From CAZMGV01 sp964565925 (GTDB lineage: Bacteria > JAGRBM01 > JAHCIT01), in the NCBI GenBank assembly GCA_964565925.1, contig CAZMGV010000006.1:62001-126000 (forward strand): DNA of 64,000 bases. The letters are read 5' to 3'. The notes beneath the pieces were generated by a model that saw only the letters and a list, made by a program, of their open reading frames with translations, had not been told where the DNA came from and ran no database searches. This document shows, one piece after another, positions 32,974 through 42,459 of the stretch (the stretch's first letter is position 1; each line of letters begins with the position of its first letter). The position numbers and the translations under genes are program-made.

Positions 32974-35670
32974 TCAGGGCGCGGATTTCAGGTGAGCCGG
33001 GTTCAGGGAGTCCGACAACCTGATGGGGCTGGAAACAGCGGGCCCGGGAGCGGGCGCCTGGGGGTCGCCGTCTTCCACCAGAATCTGGTAGTCACCCGCC
33101 GGGTCGAAACCGGCGACGTCGGCCGTGGAACGGGGCCCGTTCACCGCACCGGTGATGGACTCCAGCGCCCGGGCGCGTTCGATCTCTTCCTCGTCGTCGA
33201 GGCCCGACAGCGGTACCGCGCGGAGACGAAGCAGATCACTCCGGCTGGCCCGGACTACCGGCGGCGGCGCCGCAATGTGCGGTCTCACCCAGCCGGAGAG
33301 TTCGGTAACCGATTCCGGCAGGTGTACCGCCTGCGAGAGGTTCTCCGCCGGCGGCGTCAGCATCCGTTCCATGGCGAGCGTGTAGAGCTGCTCGCCTTCA
33401 GGACCGTAGAGCAGGCGGTAGTTCGACCAGCTCTTGAAGATCTTCTTCACGTAGTTGCGGGTCTCCCTGAACGGAATCTCCTCGACGAATTCGTCGAGTT
33501 CCAGGTTGCCTGACTTCTCGCGCCACTTGTTCACGTTCTGCGGGCCGCCGTTATAGGACGCGATGGCAAACACCATGTTTCCGTCGAACTGGTCCACCAG
33601 CTGCCGCAGATAGGTCGAACCGAGCCGGATATTGGTTTCCGGGTCGCGAAGGTCTTCGATCTTCACGCCTTTGAGGCCCAGTGACCGGCCGACCTTTTCG
33701 GCGGTGGGCGGGATGAGCTGCATGAGACCGTGTGCGTCGGCCGCCGACATCGCCCGCGGGTCGTAGGCCGATTCCTCGCGGATGATCGAGAGAATAAAAC
33801 GGGCGTCCAGCCGGTTCCTTCCGGCCATCGGGTTCACGTAGCTCAAGTACGCCCGCGGATAGAGTGCGCGCCAGCTCCGGACGTTGGCGACTTCCGGCGA
33901 AGCCGGTTTTCCGAGCGTGTTCCAGCCCCAGGTACGTAGCCGCTGGTAGTCGCGGGTTTCCTCAAACAGCGGGAGCAGCCGGGTCACCTGTTCGTCGGGC
34001 GGATTTCCGCGTGCAATGAAGTCGAGCTCGTCGGCCGCTTCATCGAACAGGCCCAGCACGATCAGCTCGGCGGCCGACGGGACCGCGTCGTGGCGCATGC
34101 CGCCGAACGATTGGGCAATCTGTAAAAGCTCGGGTTCGTGGCGCAGCGGCACCGGTTCCAGCTCCACGCCGCCGGACCTGGGCAGCATCTGGGCGAAAAT
34201 CTCGTTCGCCTTGAGGCCGTCCAGCCGTCCCTTGGCGAGGCCGCCGTAGTAGTGCCAGTTCCGCTCGGTCCAGAGTTTCGAATAGACCGTGGCGGCGTCG
34301 GCAAGATTCCCCGATTTTTCATAGGACCGGCCGAGCCAGTAGAGCGACCGTTCGTATTCGTCCGCGTCCTCGCGCGCTTCGGAAGCCTTCTGGAACCACT
34401 GGACGGCGGTGTCGTATTTTCCGCCGAGATAGTCGAACCAGCCCATCTGGAACGTCGCTCCGGCCGCCTGCGTGCTCCGGGGATATCTGTCGACCAGACG
34501 CTGGTAAATCTCCCGGGCCTCGCTGTCGCGCCCGCCGACGTGGTGGAACCGGGCCGCCTGGTAGAGCGCGTCGGGGGCGGCGCCGGAGTTCGGGAAATCC
34601 GCCGCGATTTTCAGAAACTTCTGGATCGCCTGATCCTCGTTCGAACGGGAGAGGGCCTGCGCCGTCCGGAGCTGCACCGCGGAGAGATCCGCGCCGGGCA
34701 GCTGGGCGATCTGGTCGTACACTGTCCGGGCGTCGCTGTAGCGGCGGTCCCGCTCCAGCGACTGCGCATAGGTCATCATCGCGTCGATCCGGTCCCGGCC
34801 GCCGCGCTCCTTCAGCGCCGGCAGAACCGCTTCCAGTTCGCGGATCGCCGGTTTCACCCGGCCGCCGTCGGTCATCCGGCGCACACGGCCGAGCGTCTTG
34901 CCCGGATCGGCCGAAAATGCAGGCGCACCGGTCTCCTGCCGGAGTTTCACGATGCGGTCCACGGAGACGTCGGCTTCGGGCGACAGCGGGTATTCGTAGA
35001 AAACCGATTCGAACCGGTCGAGTGCGTCGGTCTTGCGGTCCAGCGCCATCAGGGCGTCGCCGCTGTTGAGCAGCACGGCCGGGCGGTTCGAGAGATACAG
35101 TTCACCCTGCAGGTTCGGATTGCGGCGGATCATTTCGTACAGGTCCAGCGCCTGCTCGAACTGTCCCTGCCGGAAATAAAGCCCGGCAAGGTCGTAGCGT
35201 GCTTCCACAGCACGGCGGCTGAAGGGGAAAATCTCGATCAGCTTTTCATAGAGCGGAACGGCCTTGGCGGCCTCGTCCGATTTTTCGTGCGCCTTGGCAC
35301 GGTAATACAGCGCGATCGGCGTGAGTGCACCGTTCGTGACCGGGATCTGTTCGAACCATATCCGGGCCAGCGGGTAGTCGGCCTTTTCGTAGGCGATCCA
35401 GCCGCGCATGAAGTTGAGCCGGTCGGCGGTCTGGTTGTCGGTGAACCGTGAGTAGTTTTCCTCGATCAGCCGGCTGGCGAGATCGAGCCGGTGGCCGGCC
35501 AGTGCCGTGCGGATATGTTCAAAAAGCTGATCGGGCGGAAGTATTTCCGCCTGGACCGGCGGCGGTTCCTTGGATTTGTTCCAGGTACACGCGGGCAGCG
35601 TGGCGGCCGCTGCCGCCAGAAACAGCGCCGTCCGCAGACGGCCCGCCTGTCTGTATCTCGCCGGAATCAT
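32974..35670 (-). CDS. Slt70-type lytic murein transglycosylase, TPR-rich lipoprotein
   Basis: The 898 residues begin with a signal and lipobox (AAAAATLPAC). A long alpha-helical repeat part follows, with TPR-like segments (ALYYRAKAHEKSDEAAKAVPLYEKL, ALDLYEMIRRNP, IYQRLVDRYPRSTQAAGATFQMGW). The SLT domain near residues 640-760 has the catalytic glutamate in FILSIIREESAYDPRAMSAADAHGLMQL and the NIRLGSTYL and ASYNGGPQNV motifs. It cleaves peptidoglycan glycan strands to 1,6-anhydro ends. The C-terminal tail is acidic and disordered. No obvious operon partner; it is convergent with no gene nearby. Confidence 0.9.
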   Translation of the reverse strand: MIPARYRQAGRLRTALFLAAAAATLPACTWNKSKEPPPVQAEILPPDQLFEHIRTALAGHRLDLASRLIEENYSRFTDNQTADRLNFMRGWIAYEKADYPLARIWFEQIPVTNGALTPIALYYRAKAHEKSDEAAKAVPLYEKLIEIFPFSRRAVEARYDLAGLYFRQGQFEQALDLYEMIRRNPNLQGELYLSNRPAVLLNSGDALMALDRKTDALDRFESVFYEYPLSPEADVSVDRIVKLRQETGAPAFSADPGKTLGRVRRMTDGGRVKPAIRELEAVLPALKERGGRDRIDAMMTYAQSLERDRRYSDARTVYDQIAQLPGADLSAVQLRTAQALSRSNEDQAIQKFLKIAADFPNSGAAPDALYQAARFHHVGGRDSEAREIYQRLVDRYPRSTQAAGATFQMGWFDYLGGKYDTAVQWFQKASEAREDADEYERSLYWLGRSYEKSGNLADAATVYSKLWTERNWHYYGGLAKGRLDGLKANEIFAQMLPRSGGVELEPVPLRHEPELLQIAQSFGGMRHDAVPSAAELIVLGLFDEAADELDFIARGNPPDEQVTRLLPLFEETRDYQRLRTWGWNTLGKPASPEVANVRSWRALYPRAYLSYVNPMAGRNRLDARFILSIIREESAYDPRAMSAADAHGLMQLIPPTAEKVGRSLGLKGVKIEDLRDPETNIRLGSTYLRQLVDQFDGNMVFAIASYNGGPQNVNKWREKSGNLELDEFVEEIPFRETRNYVKKIFKSWSNYRLLYGPEGEQLYTLAMERMLTPPAENLSQAVHLPESVTELSGWVRPHIAAPPPVVRASRSDLLRLRAVPLSGLDDEEEIERARALESITGAVNGPRSTADVAGFDPAGDYQILVEDGDPQAPAPGPAVSSPIRLSDSLNPAHLKSAP

Positions 35671-35868
35671 CCCTTCTATTTTGAACCGAAACCGGTCCCG
35701 GTACCAACGAAATCTTGGGATCTTTGAAACGGCCCGCCTTAATAACGGTTCAGATTGAAGCGGGTGTCATTGACGCCCGCCGGGCTGCGATATTAGAAAT
35801 GGCGGACGTCCGGAGATTAACCGGCCGGTCCCGGACAGCCCGTCCGGGACGAGAAGGGTGGAACGTTC

Positions 35869-36186
35869 ATGTCCGAACAGAGAAAATCCAGCAGCCCGAT
35901 CGCCAGCCTCCGCCGGGACCTGCGCAAGCGCGGGCAGGCCCAGATGCAGCAGTTCATGGGCAAGATGATGCAGAACCCCGAGCTGATGAAATCCGCCGGG
36001 CAGGCCATGGCGCTGCTTTCGCAGGTGAACCAGGTCCGCGCCAAGGGCGTGAAGCCGCTCGACGAAGTGCTCAAAGACATCGACCGCTCCGTCGAAAAGC
36101 TGGACAAGAAGCTGGACCAGATGGCCCAGCGGGTTGTCGACCTCACCGCCAAGATCGATGCCGCCAAGGGCCCCAAAACGGCCTGA
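35869..36186 (+). CDS. Small coiled-coil protein
   Basis: The 105 residues are strongly alpha-helical and amphipathic (LRRDLRKRGQAQMQQFMGKMMQN, then LDEVLKDIDRSVEKLDKKLDQMAQRVVDLTAKIDAA), with a clear coiled-coil heptad in the second half. GAAGGGTGG before ATG 35869 supports the start. It resembles small phasin-like or granule-associated proteins in length and composition, but no family match is claimed. It is followed by a strong terminator and then suhB. Confidence 0.65.
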   Translation: MSEQRKSSSPIASLRRDLRKRGQAQMQQFMGKMMQNPELMKSAGQAMALLSQVNQVRAKGVKPLDEVLKDIDRSVEKLDKKLDQMAQRVVDLTAKIDAAKGPKTA

Positions 36187-36214
36187 GCGGTCTTTTTAAG
36201 ACGCAACTTTCCGG

Positions 36215-36252
36215 AGCCGGGAGCCCTTTAAAGGTTCCCGGCTTCTGCTTTT
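36215..36252 (+). terminator. Terminator after the coiled-coil gene
   Basis: AGCCGGGAGCC (36215-36225) and GGTTCCCGGCT (36233-36243) pair around CTTTAAA, with one G-U pair, and are followed by TCTGCTTTT. Confidence 0.8.
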
Positions 36253-36276
36253 AAGGCACTTTATCCGAGGATTTCC

Positions 36277-37098
36277 GTGAGTTTTCCGACCCCTGCCGAA
36301 CTTGCCCGTTACCGGGATTTCGCCGGCCGGACCGCCCGTCTGGCGGGCGCGCTGGTGCGCGAAAAGCTCAAGGGCGCAAAGACATTCACCTCCAAGACCG
36401 CCGACATGGACCTGGTCACCGAGACAGATGTGGCGGCCGAGAAGCTGATCATCGCCGAAATCCGCCGCGAATTTCCGGACCACGGGATCCTTGGGGAGGA
36501 GAGCACCGGCAATATCGTTTCAAAGACGGGGCTTACCTGGATTATTGACCCGATCGACGGGACCACCAACTTCGCCCACGGCCACCTGATCGTGGGAGTG
36601 TCGATCGGGCTTGCCTATGAAGGCCGGCCCGTGGCGGGCTGCGTATACTGCCCGGCACTCGATGAGGAGTTCCTGGCGGCCAAGGGACTGGGCGCCACCC
36701 TGAACGGCGAGCCGATCCGGGTTTCCGCGGTTACGAGCCTGTCTAAATCGTTACTGGCCTCCGGTTTTCCCTACGACCTGCGCGACCGGCCGGATCACTA
36801 TCTCGCCTTCTGGCGCCCGATGCTGATGATCGCCCACGGGGTGAGACGACTGGGCTCGGCCTCCATCGACCTCTGCTGGGTGGCGGCGGGACGGCTCGAA
36901 GGCTACTGGGAAGAGAATCTGAAAGCCTGGGACATCGCCGCCGGGATCATCGTTCTGGAAGAGGCGGGCGGCCGGGTGAGCGACTTCGGCGAAAAGCCGC
37001 ACCATCTGGACCGGAAAGAGCTGCTCGCCACCAACGGTGCCGTTCACGGTGAAATGGCCAGAGCGCTCCGGGACGTGCAGACTTTGCTCAAGCGTTAA
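36277..37098 (+). CDS. Inositol monophosphatase family protein
   Basis: The 273 residues carry the magnesium-binding motifs DLVTETDVAAE, ILGEES, WIIDPIDGTTNFAHG and the C-terminal AWDIAAGIIVLEEAGGRVSDFG. Members hydrolyse inositol monophosphate or related phosphates, and some serve as histidinol-phosphatase (HisN) or SuhB. Because the his genes here lack a dedicated histidinol-phosphatase, this is a candidate, but nothing in the sequence proves it. GTG 36277 with CCGAGG upstream is the start. Confidence 0.88.
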   Translation: MSFPTPAELARYRDFAGRTARLAGALVREKLKGAKTFTSKTADMDLVTETDVAAEKLIIAEIRREFPDHGILGEESTGNIVSKTGLTWIIDPIDGTTNFAHGHLIVGVSIGLAYEGRPVAGCVYCPALDEEFLAAKGLGATLNGEPIRVSAVTSLSKSLLASGFPYDLRDRPDHYLAFWRPMLMIAHGVRRLGSASIDLCWVAAGRLEGYWEENLKAWDIAAGIIVLEEAGGRVSDFGEKPHHLDRKELLATNGAVHGEMARALRDVQTLLKR

Positions 37099-37162
37099 AC
37101 CCGCGGTGTTAAGCCGCTTCCCGTTGCCCTTCGGGCACGAAGCGAAGTAAAACACGCCCGTC

Positions 37163-38041
37163 ATGCCAGCCTCGATTATCGACGGAAAACAGATCGCCGA
37201 AACGCTCCGCAAGGGAATTGCCGTGCTCGCGGGCGAACTCGAACGCGAACGGAAGGTGAAGCCCGGTCTGGCGGTCGTGCTGGTCGGTTCCGACCCGGCG
37301 TCGCAGGTGTACGTCCGCAATAAGGGCAAGGCCTCGAAGGAAGCCGGATTTCATTCCGAACAGATCGACCTGCCTGAAACCACGTCGCAGGCGGAACTGC
37401 TCGAGGTCGTCGACGGACTGAACAGCCGGTCCGACATTCATGGAATTCTGGTCCAGCTTCCGCTGCCCAAACAGATTAACGAGCGCGAAGTGCTGCTCCG
37501 TATTGACCCGAATAAAGATGTCGACGGATTCCACCCGATGAACGTGGGCGCACTGGCCTCGGGCCTCGAAGGGTTCCGTCCCTGCACACCGTCGGGATGT
37601 GTGGACCTTATCCGCTCCACGGGTGTGAAGATGGAAGGGAAAAACGCAGTGGTGATCGGCCGCAGCAACATCGTCGGCAAGCCGATGGCGCTCATGCTGC
37701 TGGAACAGAACTGCACGGTTACGATCTGCCACTCGAAAACCCAGAACCTCCCCGAAGCCGTGAGCCGCGCCGATATTGTCGTCGCGGCGATCGGCCGGAC
37801 CGAGTTCGTGAAGGGCGGCTGGATCAAACCCGGAGCCGTGGTGATCGACGTGGGCATGAACCGCAAACCGGATGGTTTGGGCGGCAGCAGACTCTGCGGC
37901 GATGTGGAGTTCGAGGCGGCAAAAGAGCGCGCCGGATTCATCACCCCCGTGCCGGGCGGCGTCGGTCCGATGACCATCGCCAAACTGCTGGAAAACACGC
38001 TGATCTCGGCGGAACGGGCATCCGGAAAAAAACGTCCCTGA
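37163..38041 (+). CDS. folD: Methylenetetrahydrofolate dehydrogenase / cyclohydrolase (FolD)
   Basis: FolD interconverts 5,10-methylene-THF and 10-formyl-THF with NADP+. The 292 residues carry the lysine in YVRNKGKASKEAGF, the VQLPLPKQIN segment, the Rossmann motif VIGRSNIVGKPMALML and the end PVPGGVGPMTIAKLLENT. It is followed by gcvT after 26 bases, uniting two one-carbon genes. Confidence 0.95.
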   Translation: MPASIIDGKQIAETLRKGIAVLAGELERERKVKPGLAVVLVGSDPASQVYVRNKGKASKEAGFHSEQIDLPETTSQAELLEVVDGLNSRSDIHGILVQLPLPKQINEREVLLRIDPNKDVDGFHPMNVGALASGLEGFRPCTPSGCVDLIRSTGVKMEGKNAVVIGRSNIVGKPMALMLLEQNCTVTICHSKTQNLPEAVSRADIVVAAIGRTEFVKGGWIKPGAVVIDVGMNRKPDGLGGSRLCGDVEFEAAKERAGFITPVPGGVGPMTIAKLLENTLISAERASGKKRP

Positions 38042-38067
38042 AGTCAGGCCAGAAAATAGGATTAACA

Positions 38068-39177
38068 GTGTCAGAACCAGCAACATCAGAACTGAAAAGA
38101 ACCCCGCTGTACGAAAAACATGTGGCTCTGGGCGCCCGGATGGTGCCCTTTGCCGGCTGGGAAATGCCGGTGCAGTACCAGGGCGTGATCGCCGAGCACC
38201 GCGCCGTGCGTTCGTCGGCGGGGCTGTTCGATGTGTCGCACATGGGCGAAATCGACTTCAGGGGTCCGAAGGCGATGGAGGCGTGTCTCAGGGTGTTCAC
38301 GAACGACGCCTCGAAGCTGAAAACCGGACAGGCCCAGTACACGCTGCTGCTCAACGAAAAGGGCGGCATTATCGACGACGTGATCGTTTACCGGCTGGCG
38401 GACGACCATTTCTTCGCTGTCGTGAACGCGGGCAACCAGGTGGCCGATTACGACTGGATCCGCGAGAAGGTGAAAGATCTTCTCGTGCCGGAGTTTTCCT
38501 CCGACAGCTGGGCGCAGTTGGCGCTGCAGGGACCGCTCGCCGCGAAGGTGCTTGCCCGCCACACCAAGGAAGACCTGACGAAGATTCCCTATATGCACGC
38601 GAAGTTCGCCGAGGTGGGCGGCCACCGCGTGTTGCTGTCCCGCTCGGGCTACACGGGCGAGGACGGTTTCGAGATTTACTGTGAGAGCCGGTTCGGTCCG
38701 GAAATCTGGGACCTGCTGCTCACGAACAGGGAAGTATCGCCGATCGGCCTCGGCGCCCGGGACACCCTCCGGCTCGAAATGAAATATCCGCTCCACGGAA
38801 ACGACATTACCCCGAACGACACGCCGCTGGAGGCTGCACTCGGCTGGGCGGTCAAATTTACCCACCCGTTTATCGGCCGCGAGGCGCTGGAAGCCCAGAA
38901 AGCGGCCGGAGTGTCCCGCAAGCTTGTGGGATTCGTGCTGAAAAGCAGCAGTATTCCCCGGTCCCACTACAAGGTGCGGACCTATCTGGGGGAGTCGGGC
39001 GAGGTTCGTAGTGGCACCAAGACGCCTACGACGGAAAAGTCCATCGGGCTCTGCTACCTTCCGGCATCGCAGGCGCAGGTGGGCGCCGCGTTCGAGGTGG
39101 AAATCCGGGGGCAGTGGAACCCGGCGGAGGTCGTCGAGACTCCGTTCGTGAAACCGGGGACGGTCGCTTCGTCCTGA
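38068..39177 (+). CDS. gcvT: Glycine cleavage system T protein, aminomethyltransferase (GcvT)
   Basis: GcvT transfers the methylene group from the lipoylated H protein to tetrahydrofolate and releases ammonia. The 369 residues start at GTG 38068, with AGGA at 38057-38060; the frame is open upstream into folD but the family N terminus (LKRTPLYEKHVALGARMVPFAGWEMPVQY) confirms this start. Other motifs: AGLFDVSHMGEIDF, HARGYTGEDGFEIY-like SRSGYTGEDGFEIY, and GARDTLRLEMKYPLHGND. gcvH and gcvP are not in the window. Confidence 0.94.
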   Translation: MSEPATSELKRTPLYEKHVALGARMVPFAGWEMPVQYQGVIAEHRAVRSSAGLFDVSHMGEIDFRGPKAMEACLRVFTNDASKLKTGQAQYTLLLNEKGGIIDDVIVYRLADDHFFAVVNAGNQVADYDWIREKVKDLLVPEFSSDSWAQLALQGPLAAKVLARHTKEDLTKIPYMHAKFAEVGGHRVLLSRSGYTGEDGFEIYCESRFGPEIWDLLLTNREVSPIGLGARDTLRLEMKYPLHGNDITPNDTPLEAALGWAVKFTHPFIGREALEAQKAAGVSRKLVGFVLKSSSIPRSHYKVRTYLGESGEVRSGTKTPTTEKSIGLCYLPASQAQVGAAFEVEIRGQWNPAEVVETPFVKPGTVASS

Positions 39178-39273
39178 CGCCGCTGTAACGATTTTCCCTC
39201 TGGGCGGATTTAAGGGCTGGTCTGAATCTGCGGGTCTGGTTCTGGCCGTACTGACGGAAGAGGAAATAACGCC

Positions 39274-40515
39274 GTGATCCAGGAATTCGCCGCCAGGCTC
39301 GTGGAACGCCGTGACGCGCTCGACCGCTGGTGGACCGGGCGCTCCGCCGGGGTCCCCGAGCCGCTCACTGTCAGCATGGATATCCGCCATTCGGGGCCGA
39401 AGATCGCCCCGGTCGATATCAACTGCTTCCCCGCCGGTTTTTCGCTCCTGTGCAAGGAAGATTTCGACATGGGGGTGAAGGCGTTTCACGACACGATACT
39501 GCGCCGACTGCCCGGCACGAAAACGATCGCGCTGGTGCCCGAGTTCCATACCGTGAACGTTGGCTATATCGAAAACCTCGCCGCGCTCCAGCGCATGCTG
39601 ACCGAGGCCGGATTCGCGACGACCGTCGTCAGCCTGCATCCGGAACAGACCGTGGACCGGGTGCCGGTTGATCTGCCCAGGGGCCAGCAGCTTGTGCTCG
39701 AAAAGGGCCGGGTGGAAGGCGGCAGGCTGGTGAGCGCCTCGGGTACGGCCGACGCCATTATCCTGAACCATGATCTCATGGGCGGTCCGCCGCCGGAACT
39801 CCTCCAGGTGTCGCAACCCATACTGCCCCGCATCGGGCTGGGCTGGCACCGCCGTTCCAAGTTCCAGTCGTTCGAGATCTACAATGAACTCGCCCGCGAA
39901 TTCGCCGACGTTCTCGGCATCGATCCGTTCGCTTTTACCGTAGAGACGCGGCTCGTGACGGACGTGAACTTCCTGACAGGTCAGAGGCTCGACAGCCTGT
40001 CGCAGGCCGTGGACCTGCTCGTGGCGGATCTCAAGAAGCTCTACGCCGACAAACAGACCGGCTACTCACCCTACGTGGTGGTCAAATCGGACGCCGGCAC
40101 TTACGGCATGAGCGTCATGGAGGCCGAATCGGGCGAAGAGCTGATGCAGCTCAACCGCAAGCAGCGCAACTCCATGCACGTGACCAAGGGGAAATCCCCG
40201 GTGTCGTCGGTGATCCTGCAGGAAGGAATACCCACCGCCGACAGGCTGAACGAGTTCGTCATCGAGCCGGTGCTCTACCGGATCGGACACAAGTCGATCG
40301 GCGCGTTTTTCCGCAGCCACGGCACCAAGAGCGAGCGGCAGAACCTGAACGCCAAGGGCGCCCAGTTCCAGAAGATCTGCCTGGAACCGCTTACGAGCGG
40401 TGAAATCGTGTCGGCAACGCCGATCCTCACGCCGGAAAGCCTCACCGTGCTCGACTGGATCGGAAACCTCGCCACGCTGACCGTGGGAATCGAAGAGCAG
40501 CGCCTGGGCGGCTAG
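39274..40515 (+). CDS. gshA: Glutamate-cysteine ligase, GshA 'ferrooxidans' type
   Basis: This enzyme joins glutamate and cysteine, the first step of glutathione synthesis. The 413 residues match the distinct GshA family first seen in Acidithiobacillus-type bacteria: MDIRHSGPKIAPVDINCFPAGF, VPEFHTVNVGYIENLAAL, RIGLGWHRRSKFQSFEIYNEL and YVVVKSDAGTYGMSV. GTG 39274, with GAGG 10-15 bases before, is the start. No glutathione synthetase follows. The family name is a recognition from motifs. Confidence 0.85.
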   Translation: MIQEFAARLVERRDALDRWWTGRSAGVPEPLTVSMDIRHSGPKIAPVDINCFPAGFSLLCKEDFDMGVKAFHDTILRRLPGTKTIALVPEFHTVNVGYIENLAALQRMLTEAGFATTVVSLHPEQTVDRVPVDLPRGQQLVLEKGRVEGGRLVSASGTADAIILNHDLMGGPPPELLQVSQPILPRIGLGWHRRSKFQSFEIYNELAREFADVLGIDPFAFTVETRLVTDVNFLTGQRLDSLSQAVDLLVADLKKLYADKQTGYSPYVVVKSDAGTYGMSVMEAESGEELMQLNRKQRNSMHVTKGKSPVSSVILQEGIPTADRLNEFVIEPVLYRIGHKSIGAFFRSHGTKSERQNLNAKGAQFQKICLEPLTSGEIVSATPILTPESLTVLDWIGNLATLTVGIEEQRLGG

Positions 40516-40535
40516 CTGTCCGGGCGGCTGACGCC

Positions 40536-40961
40536 TTATTTCTTCAGTTTCGGATAGCTCTTCTCGGCCGGACAGGCGGTCGATACCGGGAGACCGGCCG
40601 ACTGCCAGCCGGGCGCCACGACCCGTCCCATGGGGTCCTTCGCGCCGCCGAATCCGCCCCGTACATTGACAAGGGCCGTAAAGCCCTCCGATTCCAGAAT
40701 CTGGCAGGCGCGCATGCTGCGGCCGCCCATCATGCACCCCACAACGAATTTCGTGTTCTTCGGGAAGTTTCCGGCGACGCTCGGAACGAAACTCAGGTTC
40801 TGCTGCATGCCGCCCGGCCCGGGAATCATCACCGGGATATTCCACGAACCATCGGGGTGTCCCTGGTTGAACTCTCCCTCGGTCCGCACATCCAGATACA
40901 CAAAACCTTCATCAGTCACGAGCTTGTGGGCCTCGCTTACGGAAACTTCCTTGATCGCCAC
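40536..40961 (-). CDS. Rhodanese-like protein
   Basis: The 141-residue product has a rhodanese domain with the persulphide-forming cysteine in KFVVGCMMGGRSMRAC and the FVYLDVRTEGEFNQGHPDGSWNIPV segment. GTG 40961 is preceded by a near-perfect AGGAG at 7 bases; an upstream TTG at 40991 would add 10 residues without support. It may act in sulphur transfer or detoxification. It is convergent with gshA by 20 bases. Confidence 0.85.
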   Translation of the reverse strand: MAIKEVSVSEAHKLVTDEGFVYLDVRTEGEFNQGHPDGSWNIPVMIPGPGGMQQNLSFVPSVAGNFPKNTKFVVGCMMGGRSMRACQILESEGFTALVNVRGGFGGAKDPMGRVVAPGWQSAGLPVSTACPAEKSYPKLKK

Positions 40962-41139
40962 GGGGATCTCCTCTCGAAAGGTGTCCCTCAAAAACCATGA
41001 ACCGCGCCATAAAGCAAACGGCGTGCCCTGCGGCCTTCATTTGTGACAATCGGCGAAACCGGGCTGTTTCACGCCGCCGTCACAACAACGCACAAATACG
41101 GTCGCCGTCAGATGCAACTATTCCGCTGGAGGAGAAGCC

Positions 41140-42423
41140 ATGCTCAACAACCAGCTGATGATCGTGGATCCGGATTCGGGAGCGACCCGGCACGCCGTGG
41201 AGGCGGCCCCGGAGCGCTACAGTCTACGGAGTCTCATCCATTCGCGGGCGAGCGTGACGCCGATGGCCTCGCTCAAATCCGTCGTCGAGTTCTTTTCCGA
41301 GAATCCGGACCGCGATTCGGTCGCCGTGCTGGATACCGGAAACATCTTTCTGGGCCTGATCCAGAAGGGCCAGCTGATGGCCCATGTGGGCTCGAAATAC
41401 GGTTACGCCCTCTATGAACGGCGTCCGGTGACGTTACTGGTCGACCCGGAGTCGGTGGCGCTTTCCGGCGGCAGCAATATCGGAAAAACGGTCGAACGGG
41501 TCGTGAACCGACCCGCCCAGCGCGTCTACGACGACATCGCCGTGATCGGGCCGAACCGCCAGTTCGAGGGCATTGTCAGCGTCAAGAACCTGATCCTTCA
41601 CCAGTCCACGGAGATCAGCGAACAGCTCCAGGTGATCCAGAAAAAAGACCGTCTGATCAGCGACGTGCTCTCGAAGAACCAGGAACTGGCGCTCGCCTCG
41701 AAGATGAAGACCGAATTCCTGACCAACATGAGTCACGAACTTCGAACGCCGCTCGTGTCGATTATCGGATTCACCGATCTCGTCCGGTCGCAGACCGAGG
41801 GCCAGATTCCGGAACTTCAATCGAAGAATCTCGAGCGGGTGCTGGCGAGCGGCAGGGACCTGCTCGACCTGATCAACAACCTGCTCGATCTCTCGAAGAT
41901 CGAAGCCGGCCGCATGAACGCCGAAGCGGAACCCTTTCCGGCCGGCGACCTGATCGAAGAGGTGCTGGGAAGGGTATCGGTGCTGGCCTCCGACCGGGGT
42001 CTGGAACTGGTCCGGAAAGTCCCGCAGGGACTCGAGCTGGTTTCGGACCGGGTGAAGCTGCGCCAGATCCTGCTCAACCTCGTGTCGAACGCCGTGAAGT
42101 TCACCGATTCGGGGACCGTCACGGTGGCCGTCGAAGACATGGACGACCTTGTGGAGATCAGCGTCACGGATACCGGAATCGGCATCCGGTCCGAAGACCT
42201 GCCCAGGCTACTTCAGCGGTTCGAACAGCTCGATTCGGGCAAGACGAAGAAATACCAGGGGAGCGGACTGGGACTGGCGATCTCCCGGGAGCTGGCCCAG
42301 CTCCTGGGCGGCGACATCACGGTCGAAAGCGAATACGGGCGCGGCAGCCGCTTCAGTGTATTCGTCCGCAAGAATCTTGAACCCGGAGCGGTACAGCGTC
42401 CCCGGGGGCTCGACCAGAACTGA
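41140..42423 (+). CDS. Histidine kinase with N-terminal CBS-like region
   Basis: The 427 residues have three parts: a CBS-like pair (residues 30-170; SVTPMASLKSVVEFF, FLGLIQKGQLMAHVGSKYGYALY), a HisKA helix with the phospho-accepting histidine in EFLTNMSHELRTPLVSIIGFTDL (about 200), and a HATPase domain (LRQILLNLVSNAVKFTDSG, VTDTGIGI, KYQGSGLGLAISRELAQLLGG). No transmembrane segment is visible, so it is cytoplasmic. GGAGGAG precedes ATG 41140. A receiver gene follows 36 bases downstream and is its likely partner. Confidence 0.9.
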   Translation: MLNNQLMIVDPDSGATRHAVEAAPERYSLRSLIHSRASVTPMASLKSVVEFFSENPDRDSVAVLDTGNIFLGLIQKGQLMAHVGSKYGYALYERRPVTLLVDPESVALSGGSNIGKTVERVVNRPAQRVYDDIAVIGPNRQFEGIVSVKNLILHQSTEISEQLQVIQKKDRLISDVLSKNQELALASKMKTEFLTNMSHELRTPLVSIIGFTDLVRSQTEGQIPELQSKNLERVLASGRDLLDLINNLLDLSKIEAGRMNAEAEPFPAGDLIEEVLGRVSVLASDRGLELVRKVPQGLELVSDRVKLRQILLNLVSNAVKFTDSGTVTVAVEDMDDLVEISVTDTGIGIRSEDLPRLLQRFEQLDSGKTKKYQGSGLGLAISRELAQLLGGDITVESEYGRGSRFSVFVRKNLEPGAVQRPRGLDQN

Positions 42424-42459
42424 TTCAGCCAGGGCCGATCCCGAAAGACAGGAGACAAC